From an uncultured Anaeromyxobacter sp. (lineage in GTDB: Bacteria; Myxococcota; Myxococcia; Myxococcales; Anaeromyxobacteraceae): DNA of 64,000 bases. Below, piece by piece: positions 43,912-53,573 of this stretch. The notes below the pieces were generated by a model, which saw only the letters and a program-made list of their open reading frames with translations, searched no databases and was not told where the DNA came from. Position 1 is the stretch's first letter; each line of letters starts with the position of its first letter. The translations under genes were made by a program, and so were the position numbers. Where the stretch lies: positions 1 to 64,000 of the forward strand of contig CAIQRS010000010.1 in the NCBI GenBank assembly GCA_903874275.1. Direction: 5' to 3'.

Positions 43912-45573
43912 GTGGAGACGGCAGCGACGAAGGCGCCCGCTCGCGGGCTGTGGAGCGGAGACGAGGCGGTGGCCATGGCCGCCCTGGACGGCGAGGTGGC
44001 CCTCGGCACCGGCTACCCCGGCACGCCCTCCACCGAGATCCTGGAGGCCTTCTCCGCCCTGGGAGGGCGCGCCCAGTGGGCCCCCAACGAGAAGGTGGCC
44101 CTCGAGGTGGGGCTGGGGGCGGCCTTCGCCGGCGCGCGCGTGCTCGTCACCATGAAGCACGTGGGGGTGAACGTGGCCGCCGATCCGCTCTTCACCGCGG
44201 CCTACACCGGCGTGGACGGGGCGCTCGTGCTGGTCTCGGCCGACGACCCGGGCATGTCCTCCTCGCAGAACGAGCAGGACAACCGGCGCTACGCGGTGGC
44301 CGCCGGCATCCCCATGCTCGAGCCGGCCTCGTCGCAGGAGGCCTACGACTTCACCCTGGCCTCCCTCGAGCTCTCGGCCCGCTGGAAGATCCCGGTCATC
44401 CTGCGCATGACCACCCGGGTCTGCCACTCCAAGTCCGTGGTCCACCGGCGCGATCACCCGCTGCCGCCGGCGCCGGCGCCCAGCTTCGTGCGCGACATCC
44501 GCGGCCGGGTCATGGTCCCCGCCTTCGCGCGCCCCGCCCATCACAAGCTCAGGAAGAAGCTCGACGAGATCCGCGCCTGGGCCGAGACCTCCCCCCTGAA
44601 CGCCGTGCACGAGGGGAGCCTGGCGCTGGGCGTCGTCACCGCCGGCATCTCCTTCCAGCACGTGCGCGAGGCCGCCCCCGAGGCCAGCATCTTCAAGCTG
44701 GGCGTGGTCTACCCGCTCCCGCTCGAGGCCCTGCGCCGCTTCGCGGCCGGGGTGGAGCGCTGCGTGGTCGTGGAGGAGGGCGACCCGGTCGTGGCCGACG
44801 CCCTGCTGGCCGCCGGCATCCGGGTCGAGGGGAAGCCGGAGATGTTCCGCTTCGGCGAGCTCTCGGTGTCGCGGGTGCGCCGCATCCTGGCCCGGGACGA
44901 GTCCCCCGAGCCGCCCGAGCCGAAGGCCAAGCCCCCCGAACTCTGCGATGCCTGCCCCTACCACCCGGTCTACGGAGCCCTGCAGCGCATGGGCTGCATC
45001 GTGGCCGGCGACATCGGCTGCTACACCCTGGGTGTCATGGAGCCCTACCAGGCCATGGACACCTGCGTGGCCATGGGGGCCTCGGTGGGCGTGGGGCTGG
45101 GCTTGCGCCACGTGCTGCCCGAGGCCCAGGCCCGCAAGGTGGTGAGCGTCATCGGCGACTCCACCTTCATCCACAGCGGCCTGAACGGCCTGGTGGAGAT
45201 GGTCTACAACCCGCCCGCCACCGGCCACGTCCTGCTCGTGCTCGACAACGGCACCACCGCCATGACCGGGCAGCAGGAGCACCCGGGCACCGGCCGCACC
45301 ATGTCGCACGACGCCACCGGCCACGTCTCCATCGAGGGGATGGCCCGCGCCGCCGGGGTGAAGAACGTGGACGTGGTGGACCCGGTCAAGGATCCCAAGG
45401 GCTTCGAGGAGTTGCTCACGAGGCGGCTGGCCTCGAACGACCTCTCGGTCATCGTCTCGCGGCGCCCCTGCATCCTGGCCGCCGCCGACATCCGCGCCTT
45501 CGAGAAGACCAACGCCGCCAAGGCCGCCGCCGCCTCGCCCTGCGCCGGCTGCGGGAGCGACGATGCCGCATAG
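43912..45573 (+). CDS. iorA: Indolepyruvate ferredoxin oxidoreductase alpha subunit, no C-terminal ferredoxin domain
   Basis: 553 aa from GTG 43912, which follows GAGGCAGG. It has the pyrimidine-binding start ALGTGYPGTPSTEIL, the CDACPYHP element, and the TPP module GDIGCYTLG, IGDSTFIHSGLNGL and LDNGTTAMTGQQEHPG. It oxidatively decarboxylates aryl pyruvates to arylacetyl-CoA, reducing ferredoxin. The usual 2[4Fe-4S] tail is missing: the chain ends RRPCILAA...[10 protein letters not shown]. iorB starts inside its end, so no lost piece follows. Electrons may pass to a separate ferredoxin. Confidence 0.92.
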   Translation: METAATKAPARGLWSGDEAVAMAALDGEVALGTGYPGTPSTEILEAFSALGGRAQWAPNEKVALEVGLGAAFAGARVLVTMKHVGVNVAADPLFTAAYTGVDGALVLVSADDPGMSSSQNEQDNRRYAVAAGIPMLEPASSQEAYDFTLASLELSARWKIPVILRMTTRVCHSKSVVHRRDHPLPPAPAPSFVRDIRGRVMVPAFARPAHHKLRKKLDEIRAWAETSPLNAVHEGSLALGVVTAGISFQHVREAAPEASIFKLGVVYPLPLEALRRFAAGVERCVVVEEGDPVVADALLAAGIRVEGKPEMFRFGELSVSRVRRILARDESPEPPEPKAKPPELCDACPYHPVYGALQRMGCIVAGDIGCYTLGVMEPYQAMDTCVAMGASVGVGLGLRHVLPEAQARKVVSVIGDSTFIHSGLNGLVEMVYNPPATGHVLLVLDNGTTAMTGQQEHPGTGRTMSHDATGHVSIEGMARAAGVKNVDVVDPVKDPKGFEELLTRRLASNDLSVIVSRRPCILAAADIRAFEKTNAAKAAAASPCAGCGSDDAA

Positions 45574-46087
45574 CCTGTCACCAGTGGTGAACGTGGTCTT
45601 CGCCGGGCTGGGCGGGCAGGGGGTCATCAAGGCCTCCGACGTGCTCGCCGACGCGGCCTTCCGCGCCGGGCACGACGTGAAGAAGGCCGAGATCCACGGG
45701 ATGAGCCAGCGGGGCGGGTCGGTCACCTCCGACGTCCGCTTCGGCCCCCAGGTCCACTCCCCCATGATCCCCGACGGCCACGCCGACTTCCTGGTGGTTC
45801 TGGCCCCCACCCAGGTGGAGAACAACCTCCACCAGCTGCGCAAGACGGGCGTGCTCTTCCCGCCCGACCTGGTCCCCGAGGAGAGCCTGAAGAACAGGCG
45901 CAGCCTCAACGTGGCGCTGCTGGGCGCGCTCTCCACCCACCTCTCCATCGCCGAGGAGCACTGGCGGGCGGCCATCCAGGACGCCCTGCCGGAGCGCCTG
46001 CTGCAAGTGAACCTGGAGGCCTTCGAGGCCGGACGGGCCGCCGAGCGGGCCCGCCCCCCCGGAAAGGGACGACATGCCGCCCCCTGA
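45563..46087 (+). CDS. iorB: Indolepyruvate ferredoxin oxidoreductase beta subunit
   Basis: 174 aa, shorter than many IorB (~190-200) but with the gamma-type core [42 protein letters not shown] and [12 protein letters not shown]. It forms the heterodimer with IorA. ATG 45563 overlaps the end of iorA by 11 bp, and its own end overlaps the first paaK by 14 bp, so all three are translationally linked. Confidence 0.93.
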   Translation: MPHSLSPVVNVVFAGLGGQGVIKASDVLADAAFRAGHDVKKAEIHGMSQRGGSVTSDVRFGPQVHSPMIPDGHADFLVVLAPTQVENNLHQLRKTGVLFPPDLVPEESLKNRRSLNVALLGALSTHLSIAEEHWRAAIQDALPERLLQVNLEAFEAGRAAERARPPGKGRHAAP

Positions 46088-47393
46088 TCCCTCGCGCCGG
46101 TTCCACCCGGTCAGCGCCCCCGACTACGTCCCGGCCGAGCAGCTGCGCGGCCTCCAGCTGGAGCGGCTCCAGCGCATCGTGCGGCGGGCCCACGAGCGGG
46201 TCCCGCTCTTCCGCACCCGCTGCCAGGAACGGCAGGTGGCGCCCGCGGATCTGAAGAGCCTGGAGGACCTGGCGCGCTTCCCCTTCACCCTGAAGACCGA
46301 CCTGCGCGACACCTATCCCTTCGGCCTCTTCGCCAGCCCCATGGAGGAGATCGTGCGCCTGCACGCCTCCTCCGGCACCACCGGCAAGCCCACCGTGGTG
46401 GCGTACACCCAGGGTGACCTGGACGTCTGGACCGAGGTGATGGTGCGGGCCTTCGCGGCCTGCGGCCTGCACCGGGGCGACGTGGTCCAGAACGCCTACG
46501 GCTACGGCCTCTTCACCGGCGGCCTGGGGGCCCACTACGGCGCCGAGGCGCTGGGCGCCACCGTCATCCCCATCTCCGGCGGCAACACCGAGCGGCAGAT
46601 CATGGTGCTCCAGGACTTCGCGGTGACCGCCATCTGCTGCACCCCCAGCTACTTCCTGCACCTCACCGAGCGGGCCAAGGAGCTGGGGACCGACTTCTCG
46701 AAGCTGCGGGCCGGGATCTTCGGGGCCGAGCCCTGGAGCGAGGCCATGCGCCGGCGCATCGAGGCCGACACCGGGGTGAAGGCCTACGACATCTACGGGC
46801 TCTCCGAGATCATCGGGCCGGGCGTGGGCATCGAGTGCTTCGCCCAGTCCGGGCTGCACGTCTTCGAGGACCACTTCTATCCGGAGGTGGTGGACCCGGC
46901 CTCGGGCGAGGTGCTCCCCGACGGCGCCGAGGGGGAGCTGGTGCTCACCACCCTCTCCAAGGACGCCATGCCCATGATCCGCTACCGGACCCGGGACGTG
47001 ACGAGCCTCATCCCCGAGCCCTGCGCCTGCGGCCGCACCATCCGGCGCATCCGCCGCATCGGCCGGCGCTCCGACGACATGTTCATCATCCGCGGGGTGA
47101 ACGTCTTCCCCAGCCAGGTGGAGACGGCGCTTCTGGCGGTGGAGGGAACCCTGCCGCACTACCAGATCGTGCTCACGCGCGAGAAGGGGCTCGACGAGAT
47201 GGAGGTGAAGGTCGAGGTGACCCCCGAGGTCTTCTCCGACCAGATCCGCGCGCTCGAGGCCCTGCAGCACAAGCTCGAGCAGTCCCTCGACCACACGCTG
47301 GGCATCCGCGCCCGCGTCACCCTGGTCGGCCCCCGCACCATCCCGCGCAGCGAGGGCAAGGCGAAGCGCGTCGACGACAAGCGGCAGATCTGA
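46074..47393 (+). CDS. paaK: Phenylacetate-CoA ligase 1
   Basis: 439 aa. Adenylate-forming ligase of the PaaK family with the P-loop [15 protein letters not shown], the [17 protein letters not shown] substrate loop, [29 protein letters not shown], and the C-terminal [13 protein letters not shown] lysine region. It activates phenylacetate or a related arylacetate to its CoA ester via an adenylate. Placed straight after iorAB, it can salvage free arylacetates to the same CoA ester. The start overlaps iorB. Confidence 0.93.
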   Translation: MPPPDPSRRFHPVSAPDYVPAEQLRGLQLERLQRIVRRAHERVPLFRTRCQERQVAPADLKSLEDLARFPFTLKTDLRDTYPFGLFASPMEEIVRLHASSGTTGKPTVVAYTQGDLDVWTEVMVRAFAACGLHRGDVVQNAYGYGLFTGGLGAHYGAEALGATVIPISGGNTERQIMVLQDFAVTAICCTPSYFLHLTERAKELGTDFSKLRAGIFGAEPWSEAMRRRIEADTGVKAYDIYGLSEIIGPGVGIECFAQSGLHVFEDHFYPEVVDPASGEVLPDGAEGELVLTTLSKDAMPMIRYRTRDVTSLIPEPCACGRTIRRIRRIGRRSDDMFIIRGVNVFPSQVETALLAVEGTLPHYQIVLTREKGLDEMEVKVEVTPEVFSDQIRALEALQHKLEQSLDHTLGIRARVTLVGPRTIPRSEGKAKRVDDKRQI

Positions 47394-47411
47394 CGTCCGG
47401 GAGGAACCCAC

Positions 47412-47855
47412 ATGAAGCTCCGCCAGCTCTCGCTCTTCCTCGAGAACCGCCCCGGCGCGCTGCGCCTGCCCTGCCAGGTGCTGGGCGCCGCCGGAATCGA
47501 CATCCTCACCATGTCGCTCGCCGACACCCAGCAGTTCGGGATCCTCCGGCTGGTCGTGAAGGACGCCGACCGGGCCAGCAAGGTGCTCGAGGAGGCCGGC
47601 TGCGTGGTCAAGGCCACCGACGTGCTGGCCGTCGAGGTGCCCGACCGGGCCGGCGGCCTGGCCGACATGCTCGGGACGTTCGAGGGCACCGGGCTGTCCA
47701 TCGAGTACATCTACCCGCTGGTGGCCGGCCACCGCGGCAAGACCGCGGTGCTGATCCTGCGGGTCGAGGACCCCGACCGGGCCGCCGGACTCCTCGCGGG
47801 GCGCAAGGTCCGCGTCCTCACCCGCGAGGAGGCCTTCGAGGCCGTCGGGGCCTGA
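47412..47855 (+). CDS. Tandem ACT-domain protein
   Basis: 147 aa with two ACT domains: residues ~1-70 (LRQLSLFLENRPGALRLPCQVL) and ~72-140 (VEVPDRAGGLADMLGTFEG). ACT domains bind small ligands, usually amino acids, at dimer interfaces. Proteins of this kind sit next to paaK in many anaerobes and are thought to sense aromatic or branched amino acids. A GAGGAA site precedes the ATG. Confidence 0.9.
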   Translation: MKLRQLSLFLENRPGALRLPCQVLGAAGIDILTMSLADTQQFGILRLVVKDADRASKVLEEAGCVVKATDVLAVEVPDRAGGLADMLGTFEGTGLSIEYIYPLVAGHRGKTAVLILRVEDPDRAAGLLAGRKVRVLTREEAFEAVGA

Positions 47856-47864
47856 CGGTCGGCC

Positions 47865-49193
47865 ATGGCGCCTCCCGCCGAGAGCCGCGTCTGGGATCCG
47901 GCGGAGCTCCTGCCCCGCGACCGGCTGGCCGGGCTCCAGCTCGACCGGCTGCGCGAGACGCTGGTGCGGGCCGCGGGCACGCCCTTTCACGCCTCGGCCT
48001 TCGCCCGCGCCGGCATGGCCCCCGCGGACGTCCGCTCGCTCGACGACCTGCGCCGGATCCCGGTCACCACCAAGGACGACCTCCGGGCCCACTACCCGCT
48101 CGGCATGCTGGCCGTCCCGCGCGCGGAGATCGCCCGCATCCACGGCTCCTCGGGCACCACCGGCAAGCCCACCTTCGTGGCCTACAGCCGGGCCGACATG
48201 CAGGTCTGGTCGGGGCTGTGCGCCCGCTTCCTGGTGGCCGGGGGGCTCCGGCCCGACCACCTCGTGCACGTGGCCTTCGGCTACGGCCTCTTCACCGGCG
48301 GCTTCGGGCTCCACCAGGGCATCGAGCGGGTGGGGGCCGGCATCGTGCCGGTGGCCGGCGGGAACACTCCCCGTCAAGTGACGCTGCTCTCCGACCTCCG
48401 CCCCGACGTGCTGGTCTGCACCCCCAGCTACGCGCTGCACATCGCCGAGGTGGCCCGCGCCGTGGGCTTCGACCCGCGCGACCTGGGCCTCACCTCCGGA
48501 CACTTCGGCGGCGAGCCCTGGACCGAGGAGATGCGCCTGGAGATCGAGCGCGAGCTCGGGATCCAGGCCTTCAACAACTACGGACTCTCCGAGGTCATCG
48601 GCCCGGGCGTCTCGGGCGAGTGCGGCGCGCGGGCCGGCATGCACGTGGCCGAGGACCACTTCATCGTCGAGTGCCTCCACCCGGCCACGCTCCTGCCGGT
48701 CCCGGACGGCACCGTGGGTGAACTGGTCTTCACCAGCCTCACCAAGGAGGCCATGCCGGTGGTGCGCTACCGCACCCGCGACCTGGCCTCGCTCGACCGC
48801 AGCCCCTGCCCCTGCGGGCGCACCGGGGCGCGCATGAGCCGGGTGGTGGGGCGCTCCGACGACATGTTCATCGTGCGCGGGGTGAACGTCTTCCCCTCCC
48901 AGATCGAGGAGGCGCTGCTGCGCGTCGAGGGGGCCGCGCCCCACTACGTCATCGAGATCGCCCGCCCCGGCACGCTCGACGAGGCGGTGGTGCGGGTGGA
49001 GATCCGGCCCCGCGACTTCTCCGACGAGATGCGCCAGATGGTGGCCCTGCGCGACCGCATCGACCACGAGATCCACTCCATCACCGGGATCCGCATGACC
49101 ATCGAGCTGGTGGCCCCGAACGCGCTGGGGCGCAGCGAGGGAAAGGCGCGGCGCGTCATCGACCACCGCAAGGGCGGGGGCTCCGGAGGCTGA
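47865..49193 (+). CDS. paaK: Phenylacetate-CoA ligase 2
   Basis: 442 aa. Second PaaK-type ligase: [45 protein letters not shown], and the C-terminal LGRSEGKARRVID. Its motifs differ from PaaK 1 in the substrate loop (GLHQG against GAHYG), so the two may prefer different acids. It follows the ACT gene by 9 bp; a Gly-rich tail ends the protein. Confidence 0.92.
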   Translation: MAPPAESRVWDPAELLPRDRLAGLQLDRLRETLVRAAGTPFHASAFARAGMAPADVRSLDDLRRIPVTTKDDLRAHYPLGMLAVPRAEIARIHGSSGTTGKPTFVAYSRADMQVWSGLCARFLVAGGLRPDHLVHVAFGYGLFTGGFGLHQGIERVGAGIVPVAGGNTPRQVTLLSDLRPDVLVCTPSYALHIAEVARAVGFDPRDLGLTSGHFGGEPWTEEMRLEIERELGIQAFNNYGLSEVIGPGVSGECGARAGMHVAEDHFIVECLHPATLLPVPDGTVGELVFTSLTKEAMPVVRYRTRDLASLDRSPCPCGRTGARMSRVVGRSDDMFIVRGVNVFPSQIEEALLRVEGAAPHYVIEIARPGTLDEAVVRVEIRPRDFSDEMRQMVALRDRIDHEIHSITGIRMTIELVAPNALGRSEGKARRVIDHRKGGGSGG

Positions 49194-49288
49194 CCCGCCC
49201 CGGGGAGGCGCCGGCACTCGGGTGCTGCGGAGGGGGCTCCCGATCGGGTATCCTGCCCGGTCCCGCTTCCCCCATCGCCGGAGGATCC

Positions 49289-50428
49289 ATGCGCCTTGCC
49301 GTCCTCGCCCTCGTCGCCGTCGCCCTCGCCGCGCCCGCCACCCCCGCCGGGGCCGCCGAGGAGCTCAAGATCGGCGCGCTCCTCTCCGTCACCGGCCCGG
49401 CCGCCTTCCTGGGCGCGCCGGAGGCCCGCACGCTGGAGATGCTCACCGAGCAGGTGAACGCCAGGGGCGGGATCGCCGGCCACAAGGTGAAGCTCATCGT
49501 CAAGGACACCGGCGCCTCTCCCGAGAAGGCGGTCTCCTTCGCGCGCCAGCTCATCGACGAGGAGAAGGTCTTCGCCATCATCGGGCCCTCCACCTCCGGG
49601 GAGACCATGGCGGTGAAGGGCATCGCAGAGGAGGCGAAGACGCTCCTCATCTCGCTGGCCGCCGCCGAGGTGATCGTGAACCCGGTGGCCTCCCATGTCT
49701 TCAAGACCGCCCAGAAGGACAGCCACGCGGCGGCGCTCATCTTCCAGGACATGAAGAAGCGGGGCATCACCCGCATCGCCGTCTTCTCCTCCAACACCGG
49801 CTTCGGCAAGGCCGGCAAGGAGCAGATCGCGAAGCTGGCCCCCGAGTACGGGATCCAGATCGTCCTCGACGAGGTCTACGACAAGGCCGCCACCGACCTC
49901 TCCGCCGAGGCCACCAAGCTGAAGGGCGCGAACGCCCAGGCGGTCCTCAACTGGTCCATCGAGCCGGCCCAGTCGATCCTGGTGAAGAACATCCGCCAGC
50001 TCGGGCTCACCATCCCCATCTACCAGAGCCACGGCTTCGGGAACCTGGCCTACGCCAAGGCGGCCGGCTCCGCCGCCGAGGGCGTGATCTTCCCGCTCGG
50101 GCGGCTGGCCGTGGCCGACGCGCTCCCGGCCGGGAATCCACAGAAGCCGGTGCTCGTCGCCTACCGCGACGCCTACCAGAAGCGGTACGGCGAGGAGGTG
50201 AGCGGCTTCGGCGGTTACGCCTGGGACGCCTTCCAGCTGCTCGCCGCCGCGGTGGAGAAGGTCGGGCTCGACCGGGCCAAGGTCCGCGCCGCGCTGGAGA
50301 ACACCCAGGGCTTCGTGGGGCAGAGCGGCGTCTTCCGCTTCTCCGCCGCCGACCACAACGGCCTGGGGCTCGACTCCTTCGAGATGCTCACCGTGAAGGA
50401 CGGCAAGTTCGTCCCGCTGGCCAAGTGA
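49289..50428 (+). CDS. livK: Branched-chain/aromatic amino-acid ABC transporter, substrate-binding protein 1
   Basis: 379 aa with a signal peptide (cleavage near AGAAEE). LivJ/LivK-type type I binding fold: IGALLSVTGPAAFLGAPEART, IIGPSTSGETMAVKG, GITRIAVFSSNTGFGKAG and FGGYAWDAFQLLAAA. It captures hydrophobic amino acids in the periplasm for LivHMGF. A 95-bp gap with a GGAGG site precedes it; no strong promoter is visible, so it may be read from the ior-paaK transcript. Confidence 0.92.
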   Translation: MRLAVLALVAVALAAPATPAGAAEELKIGALLSVTGPAAFLGAPEARTLEMLTEQVNARGGIAGHKVKLIVKDTGASPEKAVSFARQLIDEEKVFAIIGPSTSGETMAVKGIAEEAKTLLISLAAAEVIVNPVASHVFKTAQKDSHAAALIFQDMKKRGITRIAVFSSNTGFGKAGKEQIAKLAPEYGIQIVLDEVYDKAATDLSAEATKLKGANAQAVLNWSIEPAQSILVKNIRQLGLTIPIYQSHGFGNLAYAKAAGSAAEGVIFPLGRLAVADALPAGNPQKPVLVAYRDAYQKRYGEEVSGFGGYAWDAFQLLAAAVEKVGLDRAKVRAALENTQGFVGQSGVFRFSAADHNGLGLDSFEMLTVKDGKFVPLAK

Positions 50429-50439
50429 GGGATCGTCCC

Positions 50440-51576
50440 ATGACCCGCCCCTTCCCGGTCGCAGCCCTCCTCGCCCTCGTCCCCGCGCTGGCGCTGGCCG
50501 CGCCCGAGCCCATCAAGGTGGGGGCGCTCCTCGCCGTCACCGGCCCGGCCTCCTTCCTGGGCGCCCCGGAGGCCCGCACGCTGGAGATGCGCGTCCAGGA
50601 GCTGAACGCCCGGGGCGGGATCGGCGGCCGCCCGATCCAGCTCGTGCTCAAGGACACCGGTGCCTCCCCGGAGAAGGCGGTCTCCTTCGCCCGGCAGCTC
50701 ATCGAGGAGGAGAAGGTCTTCGCCATCCTCGGCCCCTCCACCTCGGGCGAGTCGATGGCGGTGAAGGGGCTCTGCGAGGAGGGCAAGACGCTGCTCCTCT
50801 CCATGGCGGCGGCCGAGGCCATCGTGAACCCGGTCCTCCCCCACGTCTTCAAGGTGGCGCCCCGCGACAGCTTCGCCGTCGAGGTGATCTTCCAGCGCAT
50901 GAAGAAGATGGGGATCACCCGCATCGGCTTCCTCTCCTCCAACACCGGCTTCGGCAAGGGGGGCAAGGAGCAGGTGGAGAAGCTGGCGGCGCAGTACGGC
51001 ATCACGCTGGCGGTGAACGACGTCTACGACAAGGCCGCCACCGACCTGACCGCCGAGGTGACCAAGCTCAAGGCCGCCAACGTCCAGGCCATCCTCAACT
51101 GGTCCATCGAGCCGGCCCAGTCCATCGTGGTGAAGAACGCCCGGCAGCTCGGCCTCACCGTCCCCATCTTCCAGAGCCACGGCTTCGCCAACTTGCAGTA
51201 CGTGAAGGCCGCCGGCAGCGCCGCCGAGGGAGTGATCTTCCCGGCCAGCCGCATCGTGGTGTCGGGCGAGCTCGCCGCCGGCAATCCGCAGAAGCCGGTG
51301 GTCGAGGCCTACCGCAAGGGCTACGAGGCCCGCTACGGCGAGGAGGTCTCCACCTTCGGCGGCCACGCCTGGGACGCCTTCGGCATCCTGGTGGCGGCCC
51401 TCGAGCAGGTGGGGCCCGATCGGGCGAAGGTCCGCGCCGCGGTGGAGAACATGAAGGGGTACGTGGGGACGGCCGGGGTCTTCAACTTCTCGCCCACCGA
51501 CCACAACGGCCTCGACATCGGCGCCTTCGAGCTCTGCACGGTGAAGAACGGGCGCTTCGCCCCGCTCGGCAACTGA
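50440..51576 (+). CDS. livK: Branched-chain/aromatic amino-acid ABC transporter, substrate-binding protein 2
   Basis: 378 aa, signal peptide ending ALAAP. By eye it shares long identical blocks with the preceding protein (LGAPEARTLEM, DTGASPEKAVSFARQL, VYDKAATDL, NWSIEPAQSI), so it is a tandem duplicate. Differences fall in residues lining the cleft (IIGPSTSGET against ILGPSTSGES, YQSHGFGN against FQSHGFAN), which may change ligand preference. It is missed as a clean ORF in the track because the frame continues leftwards. Confidence 0.9.
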   Translation: MTRPFPVAALLALVPALALAAPEPIKVGALLAVTGPASFLGAPEARTLEMRVQELNARGGIGGRPIQLVLKDTGASPEKAVSFARQLIEEEKVFAILGPSTSGESMAVKGLCEEGKTLLLSMAAAEAIVNPVLPHVFKVAPRDSFAVEVIFQRMKKMGITRIGFLSSNTGFGKGGKEQVEKLAAQYGITLAVNDVYDKAATDLTAEVTKLKAANVQAILNWSIEPAQSIVVKNARQLGLTVPIFQSHGFANLQYVKAAGSAAEGVIFPASRIVVSGELAAGNPQKPVVEAYRKGYEARYGEEVSTFGGHAWDAFGILVAALEQVGPDRAKVRAAVENMKGYVGTAGVFNFSPTDHNGLDIGAFELCTVKNGRFAPLGN

Positions 51577-51599
51577 GCGGCGGCGGCGAAGCTTTCGGA

Positions 51600-52490
51600 A
51601 TGACCCTCGACCTCGCGCTCCAGTACCTCGTCGCGGGGCTGACCTACGGGGCGATCTACGCCGTCGTCGCCATCGGCTTCAACATCGTCTACAGCGCCAC
51701 CGGGATCATCAACTTCGCCCAGGGCGAGTTCGTCATGCTGGGCGGCATGCTGGCGGTGCAGCTCTCCCGCTCCATGCCGCTCCCGGCGGCGGTGGCGCTC
51801 TCCGTGGCCATCACCGCCGCGGTGGGCGCGGTGGTCGAGGTGGCCTTCATCCGCTGGCTCGGCAAGCCCACCGTGCTGCGCATGGTGGTCATCACCATCG
51901 GCGTCTCGATCCTGCTCCGCGAGGGGGCGCTCTTCCTGTGGGGCGAGGGGGTCCGCTCGCTCCCCTACTTCACCGGCGACGAGGTCTCCTCGGTGGGGAT
52001 CCTGGGGGCGCGCATCTCGCCCCAGGTCTTCTGGGTGCTCGGCACGGTGGCCCTCATCGTGGCGGTGCTGGAGTGGTTCTACCGGCGCACGCTGCTCGGA
52101 TGGGAGATGCAGGCCTGCGCCGCCAACAAGGACGCCGCGGCGCTCTGCGGCGTGCCGGTGCGAAGGCTCGTCACCCTCTCCTTCGCCATGGCCGCGGCCA
52201 TCGGCGCGCTGGCCGGGGCGGTGGTCTCCCCCATCACCTACACCTCGTACGCGGCCGGGGGTCCGCTCGCCATCAAGGGCTTCACGGTGGCCATCCTGGG
52301 CGGCCTGGGCAACTCGGGCGGCGCGGTGGCGGCCGGGCTCGCGCTCGGGGTGGTCGAGTCCTTCGCGGTCTCGGTGCTCCCGGCCGCCTACAAGGACGTG
52401 GTCACCCTCTCCCTCCTGCTCGCCGTGCTGGTGGTCCGCCCGAGCGGCCTCTTCGCGAGCGGCGAGGCCGCCCGCCTGAAGGAGTTCTAG
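51600..52490 (+). CDS. livH: Branched-chain amino-acid ABC transporter permease LivH
   Basis: 296 aa with about eight transmembrane helices. LivH signature: LTYGAIYAVVAIGFNIVYSATGIINFAQGEFVMLGG and GFTVAILGGLGNSGGAVAAG. It forms the membrane channel with LivM. ATG 51600 lies 23 bp after the second livK. Confidence 0.95.
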   Translation: MTLDLALQYLVAGLTYGAIYAVVAIGFNIVYSATGIINFAQGEFVMLGGMLAVQLSRSMPLPAAVALSVAITAAVGAVVEVAFIRWLGKPTVLRMVVITIGVSILLREGALFLWGEGVRSLPYFTGDEVSSVGILGARISPQVFWVLGTVALIVAVLEWFYRRTLLGWEMQACAANKDAAALCGVPVRRLVTLSFAMAAAIGALAGAVVSPITYTSYAAGGPLAIKGFTVAILGGLGNSGGAVAAGLALGVVESFAVSVLPAAYKDVVTLSLLLAVLVVRPSGLFASGEAARLKEF

Positions 52491-52493
52491 GCC

Positions 52494-53573
52494 GTGCGCC
52501 TCCCCGCACCGGCACGGGTGGCCCTCCTCGCCGCGGCGGTGGTGGCGGTCCAGCTCGCCACCCAGGCCTCCGGCAAGGGCTTCTACCTCACCCAGCTCAC
52601 CATGACCGCCTACTACGCGCTGGTCGTGGTGGGGCTCTCGCTCCTCATGGGATACGCCGGGCAGATCTCGCTCGGGCAGGCCGGGTTCTTCGCCATCGGC
52701 GGCTACACGGCGGCGTTCGTCTCCACGGTGGACCTCTCGGCCCAGGCGTCGCTCCCGGCGCTCGCGCTCCTCGCCCGGCTCGGGGTCCTGGTGGCCCGGC
52801 CCGATCTCTACGGCGGACAGATACTCGGGGTGAACCCGTGGGCGGGACTGGTGCTGGGGGTCTCGCTCGCCTCCGGGGTGGCCTTCGCGGTGGGGGTGCC
52901 GGTGCTGCGGCTGCGCGGCCACTACCTGGCCATGGCCACGCTGGCCTTCGGGACCATCGTGTCGGCGGTGGTGGTGGGCACCCAGCGGCTCGGGGCGGCC
53001 GACGGCATCTCCGGCGTGCCCCCCTTCCCGGTCCTCCCCGGGGTCCGCATCGGCGGCGGCTCGGCCGACCGGGTGGTGAACTACTACCTGGCCTGGGGGC
53101 TTGTGGCGCTCTCCATGCTGCTCCTGGGAAACCTGGTCGGCTCCCGCACCGGGCGGGCCCTGCGGGCCATCCACGGCGCCGAGGACGCGGCCCGGGCCAT
53201 GGGGGTGGACGCCGCCCGGCTCAAGGTCCGCGTCTTCGTCCTGGCGGCGGCCATGGCGTCGGCCGCCGGCGTGCTCCTCACCCACTACGTGGGCGGCATC
53301 GGCCCCTCCGAGACCTCGGCCATGAAGTCGGTCCGCTACGTGGCCATGGTGGCGGTGGGCGGCATGGGGAGCCTGTGGGGCGCGCTCTCGGCCGCGGCGG
53401 TGCTCGAGTTCCTCTCCCTGCGCGGCGTCTTCGGCGCCCACGACGACGCGGTCTTCGGCGGGATCCTGCTCCTCGTCATGCTCTTCGCGCCCGACGGGAT
53501 CCTCAACTTCAGGGCCCGCGGGCTCCTCGCGCGGCTGCGCGGCCGGCCGGCCGGATCCGGGGAGGGCGCGTGA
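52494..53573 (+). CDS. livM: Branched-chain amino-acid ABC transporter permease LivM
   Basis: 359 aa from GTG 52494, three bases after the livH stop. About ten transmembrane helices and the LivM pattern LSLLMGYAGQISLGQAGFFAIGGY, GHYLAMATLAFG, GRALRAIHGAEDAARAMGVD and YVAMVAVGGMGSLWGAL. Pairs with LivH. Its stop overlaps the livG GTG (GTGA). Confidence 0.95.
   Translation: MRLPAPARVALLAAAVVAVQLATQASGKGFYLTQLTMTAYYALVVVGLSLLMGYAGQISLGQAGFFAIGGYTAAFVSTVDLSAQASLPALALLARLGVLVARPDLYGGQILGVNPWAGLVLGVSLASGVAFAVGVPVLRLRGHYLAMATLAFGTIVSAVVVGTQRLGAADGISGVPPFPVLPGVRIGGGSADRVVNYYLAWGLVALSMLLLGNLVGSRTGRALRAIHGAEDAARAMGVDAARLKVRVFVLAAAMASAAGVLLTHYVGGIGPSETSAMKSVRYVAMVAVGGMGSLWGALSAAAVLEFLSLRGVFGAHDDAVFGGILLLVMLFAPDGILNFRARGLLARLRGRPAGSGEGA

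Noticed and set aside
45906-49217. 1103-aa minus-strand ORF opposite paaK-ACT-paaK
   Set aside because: It is a mirror of well-supported plus-strand genes and has low-complexity composition with no motifs.
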